DNA from: IMCC26077 sp044344975
Lineage (GTDB): Bacteria; Actinomycetota; Actinomycetes; Nanopelagicales; Nanopelagicaceae
Direction: 5' to 3'
DNA: 5,889 bases
Assembly (NCBI GenBank): GCA_044344975.1
Contig: JBIJBY010000079.1
Span: 1 to 5,889, forward strand
Shown: positions 5,572-5,889 of the stretch, piece by piece
Position numbering within the stretch: position 1 is the first letter of the stretch
Layout of the letters: every line of letters begins with the position of its first letter
Notes under the pieces: generated by a model
What the model saw: only the letters and a program-made list of their open reading frames with translations
Databases searched by the model: none
Told to the model about the DNA's origin: nothing
Position numbers and translations under genes: made by a program

Positions 5572-5889
5572 ATGAGTATCGCCCCCAACGCGAGTGGATC
5601 TACAGCATCCGCTTATCAGCGAGTAAGCGCGATCCTGGTGACCCATAATGGCTCCCGCTGGCTGCCCGAAGTAGTGGCCGCACTCTCGAGCCAAGAACGC
5701 CCTCCGGATTATCTTGTTGCCGTTGATACTGGCTCCACCGATGGCTCTCGTGAGCTCCTCGCGAACTCGCGGATCGATCTCATCCAAGCCCCACATGATT
5801 CTGGTTTTGGCCAAGCGATCGCCCGAGCAGTGGCTGAGCTTCCGCCTCTTCACGAGAGGATTGATCAATCGGATGCAGAGCAAGAACGC
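5572..5889 (+). CDS. Family 2 glycosyltransferase (3' end beyond the window)
   Basis: The first 106 codons are visible from ATG 5572 and the frame is open to the right edge. After a short Ser/Ala-rich N-terminus, residues 18-59 show the GT-A fold beginning: strand VSAILVTHNG (T24-G27), helix WLPEVVAALSSQ, then YLVAVDTGSTDGS with D52-x-x-S-x-D-G. This is the nucleotide-sugar binding pattern of GT2 enzymes, followed by HDSGFGQAIARAV. The wording resembles large (about 1000-residue), membrane-associated actinobacterial GT2 proteins encoded near whiB and GDP-mannose genes, but the metal-binding DxD and the acceptor and membrane regions lie outside the window. Donor and acceptor sugars are therefore unknown; the mannose activation gene three genes upstream of the right edge makes mannose one possibility. 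A 114-codon open frame on the opposite strand (5883-5539) is judged a shadow. Confidence 0.88.
   Translation, partial: MSIAPNASGSTASAYQRVSAILVTHNGSRWLPEVVAALSSQERPPDYLVAVDTGSTDGSRELLANSRIDLIQAPHDSGFGQAIARAVAELPPLHERIDQSDAEQER

Noticed and set aside
5539..5883. 114-codon open frame on the - strand.
   Set aside because: It lies opposite a clear glycosyltransferase frame, has no recognisable motif, and has no ribosome binding site I could see.

Overview
The window looks like ordinary core chromosome of an actinobacterium with unusually modest GC. A WhiB2-type regulator, an FdxA 7Fe ferredoxin next to a DapC aminotransferase, an actinobacterial-style VanW protein and an Rv3264c-like GDP-mannose pyrophosphorylase are all actinobacterial markers. 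The near-balanced base composition, very short intergenic gaps and gene-end overlaps suggest a streamlined planktonic lineage such as the freshwater Nanopelagicales (acI). That lineage call is an inference; the phylum call is firm.

Layout, left to right. (1) Bases 1-1036, + strand: 3' part of a VanW-domain cell-envelope protein that enters from the left edge. (2) Bases 1033-2627, - strand: a two-gene unit made of a 67-residue SH3-like protein (2627-2424) followed by cysteinyl-tRNA synthetase cysS (2427-1033). The two genes overlap by GTGA, and cysS overlaps the VanW gene tail to tail by 4 bases. (3) Bases 2628-2693: a 66-base divergent promoter region. (4) Bases 2694-5123, + strand: fdxA, dapC and a mannose-1-phosphate guanylyltransferase, with gaps of 4 and 26 bases, probably one operon. 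(5) Bases 5124-5214: a well-formed promoter whose -10 box lies in a 14-base perfect palindrome, driving whiB (5215-5475). (6) Bases 5476-5571: a leader with a hairpin at the whiB stop codon and mutually exclusive TTAGGG/CCCTAA pairings, followed by the first 106 codons of a family 2 glycosyltransferase that runs off the right edge.

Functionally, much of the window concerns cell-envelope construction: a peptidoglycan-associated VanW protein, DapC for diaminopimelate/lysine synthesis, GDP-mannose supply, a glycosyltransferase, and a WhiB2-class regulator known in relatives to control septation. CysS and ferredoxin are housekeeping functions. Two start sites were set downstream of the longest open frame (cysS at 2427, dapC at 3013) because gene overlap, ribosome binding site and family N-terminus agree there.

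No mobile element, CRISPR array, tRNA or rRNA was seen, and no gene-free stretch exceeds 100 bases. I found no clear new multi-gene system. The points most worth a second look are regulatory (whiB operator and short upstream frame, alternative leader structures before the glycosyltransferase) and the free-standing SH3-like protein coupled to cysS.
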